Made by a program: the position numbers and the translations under genes. A model generated the notes under the pieces. It was not told where the DNA came from and made no database searches. It worked only from the letters and a program-made list of their open reading frames with translations. From Zygnema cylindricum (taxonomy: Eukaryota > Streptophyta > Zygnematophyceae > Zygnematales > Zygnemataceae), in the NCBI GenBank assembly GCA_037447655.1, contig JBBHKE010000716.1, positions 167,328 through 231,327 on the forward strand: DNA of 64,000 nt, given 5' to 3'. Below are positions 37,350-50,256 of this stretch, in pieces. How positions within the stretch are numbered: position 1 is the stretch's first letter; every line of letters starts with the position of its first letter.

Positions 37350-39079
37350 TGCAACATGCTTAGACAATGTGCAAAATTTGTAAACGAATGTGCTGAAATT
37401 GAGAGAGATGTACGGAAATTTGGAGAAATGTGGAGATATTTCGACTATATGTGCATTAATTTCAAGCAATGTGGATAAATCGGCCGGAAATATGCAAAAA
37501 TTGTGGCAATTATACAAAACTTGGTACAAAATGTCCGAAAAATACAAGAAATTAGAGAAATTAAGAGTCGATGTACATCAATGCCCACTAATGTGACCCA
37601 ATGTCCAACAATGTATGATCAAAGTGACACAATGCTGACCAATGTCAAGAAATTATATACATTTTTGATTTTTGAATATTTTTTTTTAACTTTTTATATA
37701 ACCGAAATTGAAAAAACAAAATGATTTGAAAATAACAATGAAGAATGAGACGACAATTTTCAAGTGCATGAATACTAAGCCGATGGATGACCACTAGGCC
37801 CCATGGTCTATTTATATTCCTTGCAGGAGTTATCCTATCGAAGACAATCTGAATTTAGACTTGAAGATAATAAATGAAAATAGAAACAACCAAGACGGAA
37901 AACAAAAACTGAAAACGACAATATGCAAAACACTTGTGAGGTTTGAGATAACCAAACTCAAAAGATACGCATAAGTCAAATAGAAATAAATACACAATCA
38001 CAAGAAATAAAAACAACAAAATGATATTCCAACATGCAACTTCCACACTAATTAAAGTTCAGCTACTGCCGAGAAAAGAAGTTTGTGTTATGAGGACGCG
38101 ATCGGAATCCACTCAAACGGACGAAAAGTGTTGAAGGGAAACCGTGTAGGTCTTGGCCGAAGCCGTATAGATTAATATGTAAGGCTTTACAAGAGATTGA
38201 TAATGTAATAGAAACTAGACGCTTCACGCTAAGGCAAAAAATGGCCTCTAAGCTGTCTGGACAATTTTACAAAGAAAAAGATGCAGACAATCTTCAATAC
38301 TGAAAATAATAATTCCTGCACTTGAAATTTGTGTGCAGTAATCTAAAATCAACTGAGTACCAAGGCCTACGCCTAACGAAAACAAGCCAATAAGAGTACA
38401 GCATGCTATGTAAGTATTTGCGTTTAGTTTCGATTCAGCCAATAGGCGGCCGGAATCCTATGCCCTACGTTACAGAATCTATAACCTACGGATTAAAACC
38501 CTTCCTATCTACGTGTGAACACGTGAACCTCTGAATGGTTCACGACTTAAAATAGTCCAATCGCGTAAGCGTCGTCAGAACTCACATTCGGTTTGTGTGT
38601 CACTCGCGTCAATGGTCCAGATGTGACATTCAAACTTGGTATGCTTTTGCGTCGACGGCCGAGATGATCCTTCGTGCGAAACAATCTCGGTAACATTATA
38701 AGTAAGGACGGGAACGGTCAACTTCGTCGTCGGCCGAAATTACGGGATAAATAAATATGCACGGTCGACGCGATCGCGACAATACGTCGTCGGTGGAAAT
38801 TACGGCGAAAAATAAATAGGTACGGTCGACGCGTACGGCATTGTAAATATTTACGGTCGACGCGAACGCGAAATGTTAGTATGTATAGTCCTGCAAAACC
38901 CAAATAACACAATACACAAATTAGTGTGGCGGCTGCCCGTCCTAAGACCTAAATAGGAAAGTGGCCGACGAGATGCGGCATGATAATTACAAGGATTTAT
39001 GCTAAAAATATTCTAAGTCCTAAAAAAAAACTCCCTTTACAGCCTTCTCTACTGAGGACTAAAGCTTTCAAACTCAACA
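37350..39079 (-). repeat. LTR-like block (copy 2)
   Basis: Minus strand: begins TGTTGAGTTTGAAAGC at 39079, after a polypurine tract CTTTAGGGGAG, and the homology with copy 1 ends at TTGCA, 37350. It does not resemble the LTR at 41084-42176, so the two are probably not one element. Contains the inverted repeats at 37753-38332. Confidence 0.6.
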
Positions 39080-40218
39080 CTCCCCTAAAGCTTTAGACTC
39101 AATACTTCACTCTGTCTGCAGATCTTTCTACTCTAATGGAGGTATATACAAAAGCAAAGACTTGGAAAATATTGAAAATTTCCTCTCTCACCCTCCACTA
39201 CTAAATATTCAAAATTCTACGCAAACAACTCTCCTTGTTTTAGTATTAAGCATTCATATACTGGTAATTCTAAGATTTTGTCAGAAATTTAGTCACCATT
39301 CCAGCCGCCCCAATATTTCTCCCGTTTAGACAATGATTTTTCCCATTGAAGGTGTCGGTTTTTCCACTTCAAAAATGGTTTTTCCCGTTCTTTGTGTGGT
39401 CGCCTTTGGAGCTGCTTTCCTCTCCAGCTGGTCTTTCTTAATCTGTATCTTCTTCTTGTTCTCTTACGACATTCTGGTCTCCTCATAGAATTTAAACTTC
39501 TACCATGGTGTGTCTTCCCATTACCTCTACAACGTGTGGATTTCTTCACAATTTTTTGGTCCTTTTCCGTATATCTGCCACTCCCCTGAAGTGTATGCAT
39601 TTTGAAGATTTTCATTTTGATTCCTTTTTCATTTAGCTGTTTTTTCCTCTTCCTAATATTCTTTCTCATTTTCCATATTCCTCCAATTATATGACCTTTT
39701 CCGTTCTCAAAAATTTCCTTTCTTAGCCTCATTTTCTCAACATGTTTTACCGATTCTTCGTTGAGTTCATTAATTTGTAAATCCACACTATTTTCCACTT
39801 CTGATGTTAATTCCCCATTTTGTGCGAATTTACCATTTTTTCTCTCATCATCTTCTCTTTGCCCTTCTCTAAGTTATGTTTTCAGTTCAGTGTTCTTTAT
39901 ATCTAAAGAATATTCTTCAGCCAATTTTACTTCTCTAACTCCCCTTTCTTCAAAGATCTCCTTTCCTTTTAAGTCATTCTCATACACTAATCTATCACAA
40001 GAAAGGGTCAGAAAAACCAAGTCTTTTTCACTCTCTTCTGTCTCCACACTATCTTCGGTGCAATTATATTTCCAGTCCCTTCCACTTCCATGTGCCCTTC
40101 ACTTCTTTTAACAACTCTTACTTTGGTTACCTCTTCTTTTAGTAAGTTTGTGTCACTCACCAATCTGTCATAGGAAATATTGATAGTATCCGAATCCTTT
40201 TCTGTCACCTCTTTCTCC

Positions 40219-41079
40219 TCATTGCGAACAAAAAGTCGGTAAGTGAATAAATTGGTCAACAAAAGGTGTATGCCTTTTGTCATCGGTCGAGTCTTGTCTC
40301 TCACTCATGAAAGCACTTGATTTGCTTCTTGTTGAGGGTCGAACTAGGTTGTTGACCCATCCATTTCTGGAATTTCCTGTAACACATGCGCTTTTATATG
40401 ATGGACATTCCCTGAAGGTATGTCCTAAATCATTACAATAAAAACAATTTTTAGGTTGATCTCCGAAGTCACTATTACTCTTAATTTTCTCAAACTGACA
40501 CTTAGATTCCTTCATACTCATCTCACTTGATAAAACCTTTCTATTAGCCTTTTAATCGAGAACAAATCTTCTTGCTAAAGTTAAGCTCCAATCCTTTTTA
40601 TCAATTAAAGTCAATCGATCTAATGCACTCTTATATTCTTTAGGTAGGCTTCTCATTAACAAAAGAGCTTGTTGAGCATCTATAAAATTTCCTCCTGCCA
40701 AATCATTTTCTACAAATAATACTTGTAGGTCAATACAGTGTTTCTCTATACTACCTCCTACACACTTCTATTCAACTATTTTGGTAACACTACTAAGCCA
40801 ATGATACACCGAAGTCTTTGAATACGTACATTCTAAGCACTTCCATAATTCAGCTGCACTTTTAAAAATTTTGTATGACATTACCAGTTTCTCAGTCAAG
40901 GAGTTCTTGATAACCCTTAGACACTCATGATTTTTCTTTTTCCATCCATTTGATGTTTCGCCCAAAGTACCATCCACCACATCCATTAGCTCCATCATCT
41001 CGAAGTAGCTCTCGAATGCACCCTTCCAGTACTGATATTTTGATCCATCAAATATGGGTAGCCATGGGTGTGGGCCCAT
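40219..41079 (-). pseudogene. Copia Gag with CCHC zinc knuckle, no pol
   Basis: Starts at ATG 41079 inside a primer-binding site: MGPHPWLPIFDGSKYQYWKG, then LRVIKNSLTEKLVMSYKIFK and AAELWKCLECTYSK. A stop falls at 40768. Further on, in another frame, the nucleocapsid knuckle CFYCNDLGHTFRECP has canonical CX2CX4HX4C spacing. Downstream to the polypurine tract near 39090 only Lys/Arg-rich, stop-containing sequence remains. Protease, integrase and RT are absent, so this is an internally deleted unit. Confidence 0.75.
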
Positions 41080-41083
41080 AACC
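41070..41083 (-). promoter_or_regulatory. Primer-binding site of half-tRNA type (second element)
   Basis: GGTTATGGGCCCAC directly after the LTR end ACAACA, identical to the site at 33847-33860 although the LTRs are of different families. Confidence 0.8.
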
Positions 41084-42176
41084 TGTTGTCCATAGCCTAT
41101 TTCAGCCATGGATTACTCTCGGAAGCACCACAGACTAACCCCAAAACAGTTATGTTTCAGACAACACAGATTACTCCACAATAAACAAAACCACCTCAAA
41201 CTGCACCAATATGCAGTATAACTTAGACACTATAACCTCCCAAAGTTACAGCCAAATCCACAAAGGCATCCAAAAGATATGATCTGCAGAGTTTCCCAAA
41301 AACATTACCAAACTAACCAGGTAGACTCCTCACAGAATTCTACAGAAACAGCAGATCAGATCGAAACTACACACACATACAGTTTCTAGTTCATAGAATA
41401 TATCCACAAAGTTTCACACCAAATAACAACCAGAGTGATCACACTAACAGGTCAAAGTCGCAGAAAAGCAGTCTGCCATGTCTTTGATTAACTTAGCTGT
41501 GATGCTCAGAATAATCTAAGTCCTACAAGTTATACTCAGAGAGTTCACTAGTGAATGAACGGAGGCGTACCAGCCGTACGTTATTTACCACCTTCCTAAA
41601 TTACTTTGAGCATACCCGAATAATGCGAGGTATGTCAGAATGAATTAATCTACAGTAATAAACTAATTAGCAAACGGACAAACCACTGTTCAACCAAATA
41701 TTTACACCGACGCGTCCACAAATCCGAGTCGTAAGTGACAACTTGCTTATTCACTTGTCGATAAGTCCACGCAGCAAGCCGACATCACATTCGTTTGGCC
41801 CACTTGATAATACATCCTAAAAAATAATGTGAACCATCAAAATAGCGGCGGACGCCATCCTCCTTCGAGTTCCAACACAATCCACTCTCGAAGCGATACC
41901 GTACCATTCAAATACTATCCGTGCGGCGTATTTTAAATGCGCCTGGCGGTTATTTATTTTCAAACGCCCGAATGATTCCGTCGGATGTTGCGCAGTCGGC
42001 CTAATTCGCACCAGCACTCAATTTCTATTTCGTACGTCCCAAAAGAATATATCTGTACGTTCACTCCCCCAATCCGCGAATCCATCTCCACAGTAAATTC
42101 ATTTAATAAATTACGCACGAAACGTCGCGTGAGCATAAATGTGGCGTACACACGAAACTAAGTTTTCAAAACAACA
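41084..42176 (-). repeat. 5' LTR of gag-only Copia element
   Basis: Minus strand: starts TGTTGTTTTGAAAACTTAG at 42176 and ends GGACAACA at 41084; 1,093 bp with short inverted ends TGTTG/CAACA. A block (CTGACATACCTCGCATTATT) resembles the LTR at 45279. Confidence 0.65.
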
Positions 42177-43570
42177 GGTTCGACTTCCGGCTGGCGCACT
42201 AAAAGACAATATCTACTTCACGAAATATTTTTATGCGCAATTTCCATTTGCCCTAGAATGTACACCAAAAGAAGTACAAACTTTTCGTGGCATACGGCGC
42301 CCTGTAGTCAGGATAGATTTTTCCAAGTTTTTGACTTAGGTTCAACCCAGCAAATATTTCCCTTTGTAAGTGAATCGTCTATCTCTATGTATCGGGTTCG
42401 AAAAAAGTCTTCATATTGTTCTGTGACTAAAGTTTTTTAGTTCGAAAACGAGAAGGCAGCTTACACGTGAGATTTTTATATGTGCTCCGCCAAATACAAT
42501 GCTTCTAAGTTGTACTTTTTGGAAACCTCTTCGGTAAAGGGAACTACGCGAAGTTCAAATGTCCTTAGTACCTGATTTGACTTTTAATAGGGTGGATCGT
42601 AGATATTTCATTCGCATAAAACGCACGCATAAATCGCGCCAAAAATAATGAATATGCGCACGGAACAAAATTCAAAAGTTTATAAAATGCGTTGACCAAC
42701 TTTGACTTAGTAATAAAATAAAGAATAACATTTAATCAAAAACTACTACAACTTAATCAAAACGAAACGAAACACATTCCGATGTCACTTCTAATATCTC
42801 TCTATCTCTCTTCACCGTGACTCACTGTTAGGGCTAAAAAACGCTGATTTGACGCCCCCAAATTTTGACCCTCGGAGCTAAAATAAATATTAATAACTGT
42901 ATTTTTTTCTTTATGTTTAAAGTTAATTACTCTAATTTTGGCTGTTTTTAAATTGTGTAATGAACGCAATGTGTCAATACAGAATAAGTGTCAGATAAAG
43001 GCGTTGATTAATTCTATTTAACCCAAAATCTATAACCCGAAACAGTGTTAATAACACTAATCATTTCTTTACCCTAATTATTTCTTAACTCGTATAGCTA
43101 TTCACGGTTTACTTTCAACCTTTTTTTTGAAATTTTAGTTGCATTTTATCCGTACACGAAAGTTAACAAAAGTTAGGAAAAGTTCAAAAACAAAACAAAA
43201 AATAGCAAATTTTAGTAAAAAAGTCAAAATCTGTACAAATGGAACCTCTATGAGGTTGATGTTACCGCAACACTCTAACAGCACTATTCACCGACATGGC
43301 CAATAATATAGCTGCGTTGCAAACATGATATAGCAGTGATTTTCTTGATTTAAGTGTTAACATTTAGTGTGTATAATGTTGATAAAAAGCTTAAAAAGTG
43401 TCAACGCTAATCATTCTCACTAATCGCAATATTCTCTAATAGATGCAGTATTCAGTAGGGCTATTCTGTTTTGCCAACGAATTGCTTCTAATGCTGTTTC
43501 ATAATGTGTACGGAAATGACACATGTCCATGTTTCTAGTATGTAACTTTACGCGTTGATTTGTTTAGAAA
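42177..43570. other. AT-rich region with MITE remnants
   Basis: About 42890-43110 and 43380-43440 carry TTACTCTAATT and CTAATCATTCTCACTAATCG motifs of the TAATTAGAGTAA MITE family, without clear ends. No coding similarity. Confidence 0.4.
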
Positions 43571-43619
43571 CGCTTAGCAGCAAAAATTGAATCAGACCTA
43601 GCTTTAGGGGAAAAGAAGA

Positions 43620-45255
43620 CAGAGTTCTCGTTTAAGGGGAGAACAAGTTCAATATGCTTTTTCTGCAAGCACGGGGGAGCCTCTTACCATTCAGGAGGCA
43701 TTTTCTGTTCCTGAAAAGGATCATTGGATCTCAGCTGCATATGATGAGATGAGATCGATCATGGAAGCCCAAACGTGGGAGCTTGTGAAGCTTCCACCAG
43801 ATCGGAAAGCCATTGGCTGCAAGTGGGTCTTCAAAGTGAAGCTCAACCCAGACAACACCATTGAAAGGTATAAAGCTCGTCTGGTTGCAAAGGGTTTTAG
43901 TCAAAAGGAAGGAATAGACTACGAGGAAACCTTTTCTCCTGTTGTTAGGTTTCCTACTGTCAAAGTCTTGTTGTCTCTAGCTGCAATTGAGAATATGGAA
44001 TTGCATCAAATGGATGTTAAAACTGCCTTCTTGCATGGAGACTTAGAGGAAGTAATTTACATGAAACAACTTGAAGGTTATGTAGAAAAAGGAAAGGAAA
44101 ATCTAGTCTGTAAACTGTTGAAATCATTGTATGGATTGAAACAGGCTCCGAGACAGTGGAATTTGAAGTTGGATGAGTTTCTTACCAGCTTAGGCTTTAC
44201 AAGGATCAGCTCAGACCACTCTGTTTATGTCATGGAAGGAAATGATGGTGTGATTTATGTAGCAGTGTATGTGGATGATCTGCTGCTAATCAGCAAATCA
44301 TTGAATGAGATAAACAAGATAAAAGCAGCTCTGAATGCCAGGTTTGAAATGAAAGACTTAGGTGAAGCTAAGTATATCCTAGGCATTCAAGTAGAGAGAG
44401 ATAGGAGTCAGAGAGTTATTTACCTTACTCAAAGAGAGGCCATTGGAAATGTACTTGAAAGATTTGGTATGGCAGATGCAAAAGGGAGTGTCACTCCTAT
44501 GGAGTTCAGGCAAAAGGTGGAAGGAAAGGAGACAGATGGAGGAATGACTCTGGAAGATGATATGGAAGCAGGGGAGTCAGATTTCATGTCCACGATTCCC
44601 TACAGACAAATTGTTGGAAGTCTTATCTACTTTATGAACTGCACTCGTCCGGATATTGCAGCGGCTGTTGGAGCTCTGAGTCGAAGTCTTCAGAATCCGA
44701 AGAAATCAGATTGGGAGGCAGCAAAACGAGTTCTGAGATATCTTGCAGGTACACGAGATCTCCGACTGTCTCTTGGAGGAGATGAAGTGAAAATTAGCAC
44801 CTGGAGCGATGCGAGTTATGGTGATATGCCAAGCCGACGTTCTACCACTGGATTCATTCTGAAGATCGGTAATGGTACTTGCTGCTGGACAAGCAAGCTC
44901 CAAAAGGTGACTGCTCAGTCAACCATGGAAGCTGAATACATGGCAGCCAGCTCAGCTGTCAAGGAACTTCTTTGGGTAAAGTCTTTTTTTACAAGAACTG
45001 AAATTTATGCAGTCTGGTCCTCAGGTCATATGGTGTGACAATCAAGCTGCTATTGCTATTGCTTCTAATCATAGTCATCATTTCAAAAGCAAGCATATTG
45101 ACATTAAGTTACACTTTGTGAGGGAAAAGGTGATGGCCAGAATTCTGAAACTCAGCTACTTACCTAATGAGAAAATGTTGGCAGATATGATGACAAAACC
45201 CTTACCTGCTCCAAAATTGAAATTTTGTAGAGAGGGATGTGGTCTAAGTGGTTAG
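43620..45255 (+). pseudogene. Copia pol fragment II: RT-RNase H, one frameshift
   Basis: A long nearly intact frame: PLTIQEAFSVPEKDHWISA, WELVKLPPDRKAIGCKWVFK, METHODic RT blocks including FLHGDLEE, YGLKQAPRQWN and VYVDDLLLISK (YVDD), ILGIQVERD, then RNase H (CTRPDIAAAVGALSRS, TWSDASYGDMPSRRSTTGF, STMEAEYMAAS). The frame breaks in a T7 run at about 44985-44991 and continues one base off from 45007 to the stop at 45253 (IWCDNQAAIAIASN, HFKSKHIDIKLHFVREK, LADMMTKPLP). Sequence 5' of about 43575 is unrelated, so LTR, gag, protease and integrase are gone. Followed by polypurine tract and LTR. Confidence 0.92.
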
Positions 45256-45263
45256 TAGAGTCT

Positions 45264-45278
45264 AAAGCTTTAGGGGAG
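45264..45278 (+). promoter_or_regulatory. Polypurine tract of Copia II
   Basis: AAAGCTTTAGGGGAG immediately before the LTR; plus-strand DNA primer site. The same motif precedes the LTR starts at 39079 and 32653 on the minus strand. Confidence 0.75.
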
Positions 45279-46159
45279 TGTTGTTTTGAAAGCTTTAGTC
45301 CTCACTAAGCTTCATAGGTGAGAGGAGTGTTTTCTCAGTACTTAGAATATTTTGTGAAAGTCTGGTTCAGTATGTACCAGAATTAATGTTACAGTAAACA
45401 GTGAGGGAGTTCACGGTGTGACACACTTCAGGACACGCGTCGGTAAATGAGAAACTCTACAAAGATCCGTTCGTACTATTCGGACTTACCACGAAGACCG
45501 AGGTGTCACATAAAAGTTTCATCTTGGATGAAACTTCGAAATGATGGACGGTGAAGATTTGCTGCCGACGGAAGGTGGTCATCCGGGACCACGTCTGTAA
45601 TTATCTGACGTGTTTATACACGGTGTAATGTGACGTTACTTATCTTTAGTTTGTACAGAAGCGTGTTTTGTTTGATTAGTGTCTAAGTTCAGATTCTTTC
45701 TGTATGACATACCTTGACATATTCAGGTATCCTCCTTTCAGATAGTAGATATTATTGATGCATGGCTGATATGTCTTCTTTGCTTAGTTAGAGTAGTGAG
45801 TGGCTGCTAGCTCTTAGAAGAATAGATCTTTTAGGTATAAATATAGGACTTAGCCATTTTAGAATCACGAAGTTGTTGTATCAAAATTATGCTGAGTCAT
45901 TTTTGATATATTTGACTGAGAATATTTCTCAGATCTGTTTGCAGATTTCTGTGTAAATATGCACTTGTGTTCATTTGTGTATTATCTACATTGTGTCAGA
46001 TTTTTAGGCCATTTGGTTGCCTAATTTGTCTTTGGCTGTGTTCCAAAGCTGTGTGTATTTTTTTGAGCATCTGTGAGAGCTTCTTGCTTATCTGAATTCT
46101 GTGATGACTACTCCAGCATCATCTTCATCTTCAGTTGGTGTAGTAGTCACAGAACAACA
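45279..46159 (+). repeat. 3' LTR of Copia II
   Basis: TGTTGTTTTGAAAGC to GAACAACA, 881 bp, inverted ends TGTTGTT/AACAACA. A TATA-like GTATAAATATAGG lies at about 45835, the expected U3 promoter position. No primer-binding site follows, so it is the downstream LTR. Confidence 0.75.
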
Positions 46160-46471
46160 GGACTTACGTCACCTACACATATAAAATGTACTCATGCTCA
46201 CATTGAAAATTAATCAATCAATCTACTGAATGATTCTCTCCACAATTTTTCCCTGCTGCTATTTTTGCAGTGAGTGCTTATTTTGTCTTGTCATAATTTA
46301 TCTTCCTTCTTTGTTCAGTAATTAAGCCTTGCTCTCTCATATAGAGAATTGTTTTCCTTAGCTTCTCGTCTTGTAATTGATCGATCCTATAACCACTTCT
46401 TCAGAATCTCAACATAATCTACCATTGAGGCACTAAATTTATTGAAGTCTCCAAGTTACGGCAATACTAAC

Positions 46472-47845
46472 CTTAGAAAGGGCTATTCGCAGTCAGGGCT
46501 GACGGATGATTTTAAATACAACCCAACATAGTCCTGAAATGACTTAATCGACTTAATTCGCAGACAACTGCCATTTACCTCCACTTTGACTGTCTTCCCA
46601 AGACATCCAACAATGTTGAGAACCCGTTTGCTCATAAGAGCCACTGCATCCTTTTCAAGATGAGAACCCGTTTGCTCATAAGAGCCACTACATCCTTTTC
46701 AAGATGATCCATGTGAAACTTTATAAGGTCAGGATTGAAAGTCACACAAGTCCAATCCTCATTAGCCCTACATTTTGTTACCCGTGGAGCTGTTTTTTTT
46801 GCCATGTTTTCTGTGAAGACCTACATCCGCATGTCTTATAAAGTATTAGTATCCACTGTTTACAAAACGAAAATGACCTAATCACTACCTTGGGAAAGTT
46901 ATACCACACAAAGTAAGGTCGGAAAAATTCGTTGTTCAAGGTTAGTTAAAACAGACAGCCACGTCTTTCTGCAGAATTTCGAAGCCATTTGGACATCAAA
47001 TAGTCCAAAACATAAATTATAAATGGTTCGATGCTAAGAAGTGAATGCACATAGAACAGGAATTGAAATTAAATTATGGAACTGGATTATTCCGGTTGTT
47101 ACAAAAGGTAAGAGATGTATGTAGCACACACGAGCGGACACTTTACTAACCTGCTTATATTTCCTTTGTCGTTCTCCATCAGGAGTCTCAATAACAAACT
47201 CTGTGGAGAAGATGTTTGCGAGTTTGGCACCAAAGCCGTTACGCCCACTAGTTGTTTTTTTTTCAGTGTCATCATAATTACTACTGGTAAGCAAATGGCC
47301 AAATATCATTTCAGGAAAATATCATTTCAGAAATATATATTCTTTCTTCACTGTGGACTTTAACAAATTTCCCATTATTCTAGACCTGAGGCAACCAGAG
47401 AAGCCTTGTCAATACATCCTTGACAAGGACGTTGCATCACTTAAAACTACTGCAAAATTATCTTACAGCTGGAAGATTGGTAATTGTCTTGTCTTTTGCT
47501 TGTGGACCGATCCGTTTAATTAGACATTCATTGAATTTCAGTGGAAAGGAAAAAGACAGCATAAGCTCAAAAATTTCAATAAGCTCGGCTCACCTTAACT
47601 TAATTTGCTTCCACATTAATATCAACCTTCAAAAGTCCATGCTCGGATCACGTTGCTTGTTGTCAGCCGCATTCACGAGGATCTCATCAAATATTTTATA
47701 TAGACCGGGAACATAAGTAACCTCACAATTTACCATTTTCCGTTCTTCGAAGAAGCTTTGTATCTTTTTCAATACAACCAATATAGGTGTCCAAGCAAAG
47801 GAGCACATGCTATAGCTGAGACTTCTTCTGGTAAGTCTGTTCAAT
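46472..47845 (-). pseudogene. DNA topoisomerase II fragment, decayed
   Basis: Three exon-like blocks of the GHKL ATPase end of eukaryotic topoisomerase II. At 47845-47594: YQKKSQL, DTYIGCIEKDTK, VTYVPGLYKIFDEILVNAAD, NKQRDPSMD. At 47395-47151: IFGHLLTSSNYDDTEKKTT, GRNGFGAKLANIFSTEFVIE, GERQRKYKQ. At 46810-46472: NMAKKTAPRVTKC, WTCVTFNPDLIKFHMDHLEK, DVVALMSKRV. Splice sites are kept (CAG before the second and third blocks, GTTAGT donors), so it is a genomic duplicate and not a processed copy. Breaks: TAG after QKKSQL, a frame change around the first block, TAG where a Trp of the WNNG motif is usual, a 16-bp duplication near 47320 and a 44-bp tandem duplication at 46618-46705. Nothing of the cleavage domain is present. 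Confidence 0.88.
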
Positions 47846-48076
47846 TTGTCCTCTTCAATGCTTTATCGTTCAACGCGGAGCTGGCCTGAAATAGTTTCAT
47901 TGATATTTATACGCGGGCACACTAATTGATTTTGTTTGAAGTTAATTTCGTTTCGTGCGAGTTTATAAATGTCGTACGTCGTCCTTGACTTTATAACGGT
48001 TTGCGATTAGATTATATTTTTGCGGCTAAGTGCCTAATTCAAATGTCGGTGTGGAACTCACGTGAAGTGAGAAACT
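47846..48076. other. Intergenic
   Basis: Short AT-rich spacer without recognisable features. Confidence 0.4.
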
Positions 48077-48617
48077 ACACCACGCATCGTTATGAGTGTC
48101 CAACTCTAATTTGGGTTTTTAAAATTTTGATATTTGTCCCCAAATAGGATACATGATTTTAATTTTTCTTTGACGTTAATTAAGGTACCGTACAAAATAG
48201 GGTAAAGAATGAAAGTACAATAATATCTAAATAGTGTGGTGTACGGTAGATGTCAGGCCGTACATAAATGTACCTTTTCAAGGGGAAATTTTACAAAGAA
48301 TGAATTAAATCAGACGCGCACGCATGGGAACGTGCGCTAAAAAAACGGGATTGGTCTGACACGTAAATTAGTCTGACATGTACGAATACATCAATTTCAC
48401 TACGGTGTACGATTTTTTATATTTTGTAGGGATACATATAATAATGTATATAATCGTACATAATTTTTTTCCATTTTTGTTGTTCCAAATTAGCATTGAC
48501 GCTGAAATTAGAATACACAATTTAAAAAAAAAATAATCAAATTCTTAATTAGCATCAATTACGGTAAATTTACTTCCACACTATTTAAACCTTGACACTA
48601 ATAACGATGCGCGGTGT
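48077..48617. mobile_element. MITE, CACCRCGCATCGTTAT ends
   Basis: Inverted ends ACACCACGCATCGTTATGAG (from 48077) and its near complement ending 48617. The core GCCGTACATAAATGTACCTT at 48261-48280 is shared with about 23354, placing it in the same broad family as 19031-19536. Confidence 0.6.
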
Positions 48618-50248
48618 ACCTGCGCGCAACCAATTTTATTTATATGCGGCTGCCGCAGTTTTGTTTCAGTAAACATGCGCCGACTGTGTGATTTTTTTTT
48701 TTTTTTATGACGGTCGACATTCGCAACTGGGACACTTTTTAACCGTCATTACAACATTTCGCCTGTCAAAGTTGTTTGACGGATTGGCCGTCGAATCTAA
48801 ACTTAAAGGTACGTAGCCTGTACCAAAATGTACTTCAAAAGTACATTTTTTGACAACTACCTGCGCGAAGCAAAAATCGTCTTTGCGATTGTCAATTCCC
48901 TTGAGAAAAGTTATGAGAAAAAACAAAAAAACATTTGAGATTTTTTTTTGTTTAAAGCGGTTTTGAGCGTCTCGAACGTTTTTTTTGGACGACATCCAGA
49001 TCTCGACGAATCGTTTACTTTTACGCGACAAAAAAAAAAATTATCTTAATCGTTTAAAATTCTTTTCTGGGATCAATTCCCAAATTTTGGGGGAATCACT
49101 GTACTACTTGTTAAAACAAAAAAAAAAAATGTTTCTAAAAACGCTTACGGGCAGCTTGAGTGATTTTGGTTTTAATACTTTTCCCAAGTCCCACGTGTTG
49201 CAAAATGAGTGGCCAACTTGATTTCTCGCGGCTTTCCAAATCATTGAGCCTTTCAAATTATTGCAATACAATTTTTACGCGTCCTAGCTTTCTAAAAACG
49301 CGCGTTTTTGAAAAAAAAAACACAAAAACACAAAAACACAAAAACATAATAATGGGACGACTGGATACCAATCCTCATGAGGCTAATGAATCTTGTCCGT
49401 CAAGCTTTGCAAATGATCATACGGACACGTATGAATCTTGTCCATCAAGCTTTGCCGTTAGCCATACGGACACGTTTACTTCAATATTCCATGAGGTGGT
49501 GCCATTTAGGTACCACTCACCTATTACACGGGCGTGGACTGTGTCCTGTTTTATTATGCCCGTTTATCAATTAGCATGCTCGTTACACGCGCATGGACCG
49601 TTTACTGTTTATCAAACGGTGTACACGGTGTAAGTACAATACTTTTGTACTATTAAAGATGTCCATACGTACATTTGTAGACGCAACCCAAAATTTCACA
49701 GCGATTGATGGTAAATTGAGCAAAGAATTAACGCCATGAAATCGTACTTCTTGAAAAGGACGGCTATTTTCTAAACTGCCAGGATTTTATGATCGGACGG
49801 TCACGAACAAAGGATAGACGGCTGAAGACTCATTGCAGGTGGCAGGTTTTTCTCTATTCATTGACATGATCGTGCATCCACGATCTGAAGGTAATAAACG
49901 ATTGCCCATGGGGTACTTTGAAAGTTACTTGATCGGTGAGGTTTGCCGAGGAACAAGGTTAACCCTTTGTTGACGCCAAATCAATGCCCGTTGCACGGGC
50001 ATGGATCGTATCCTATTTATCGTGTCCGTTGATCGTACCTGTTGATCGTGCCCGTTGATTGTGCCCATCACACGCTCATGGACCGTGTCCTTTTTTATCG
50101 AATCGTTGGAGTACAATTGTAGTATTCTATAAGTCCGTACGAACATTTGTAGACGCGACTCAAAACAACACAACGATTGACGCAACATCTGACCCGTAAT
50201 GTTGTGCGGGTATTCAACAGGAACCTTTTTTTAGGTACCCGGCAATTG
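48618..50248. other. Intergenic with short direct repeats
   Basis: Two 45-bp direct repeats (GAATCTTGTCCRTCAAGCTT...) at 49388-49432 and 49433-49477. Several CGTTGATCGTGCCCG-type repeats at 49980-50080. No gene recognised; ORFs here follow the repeats. Confidence 0.5.
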
Positions 50249-50256
50249 ATATATTG

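Noticed and set aside
39289-39798. 169-codon Lys/Arg-rich ORF (part repeated at 32863-33123)
   Set aside because: Low-complexity sequence between gag and polypurine tract, with no domain signature; likely eroded internal Copia DNA.
41079-41109. ATG at 41109 as start of gag
   Set aside because: The ten codons before 41079 lie in the LTR end. The ATG at 41079 directly after the LTR matches the other element's gag start.
42177-43570. Complete MITE of the TAATTAGAGTAA family
   Set aside because: Motifs are present, but I could not find two matching ends.
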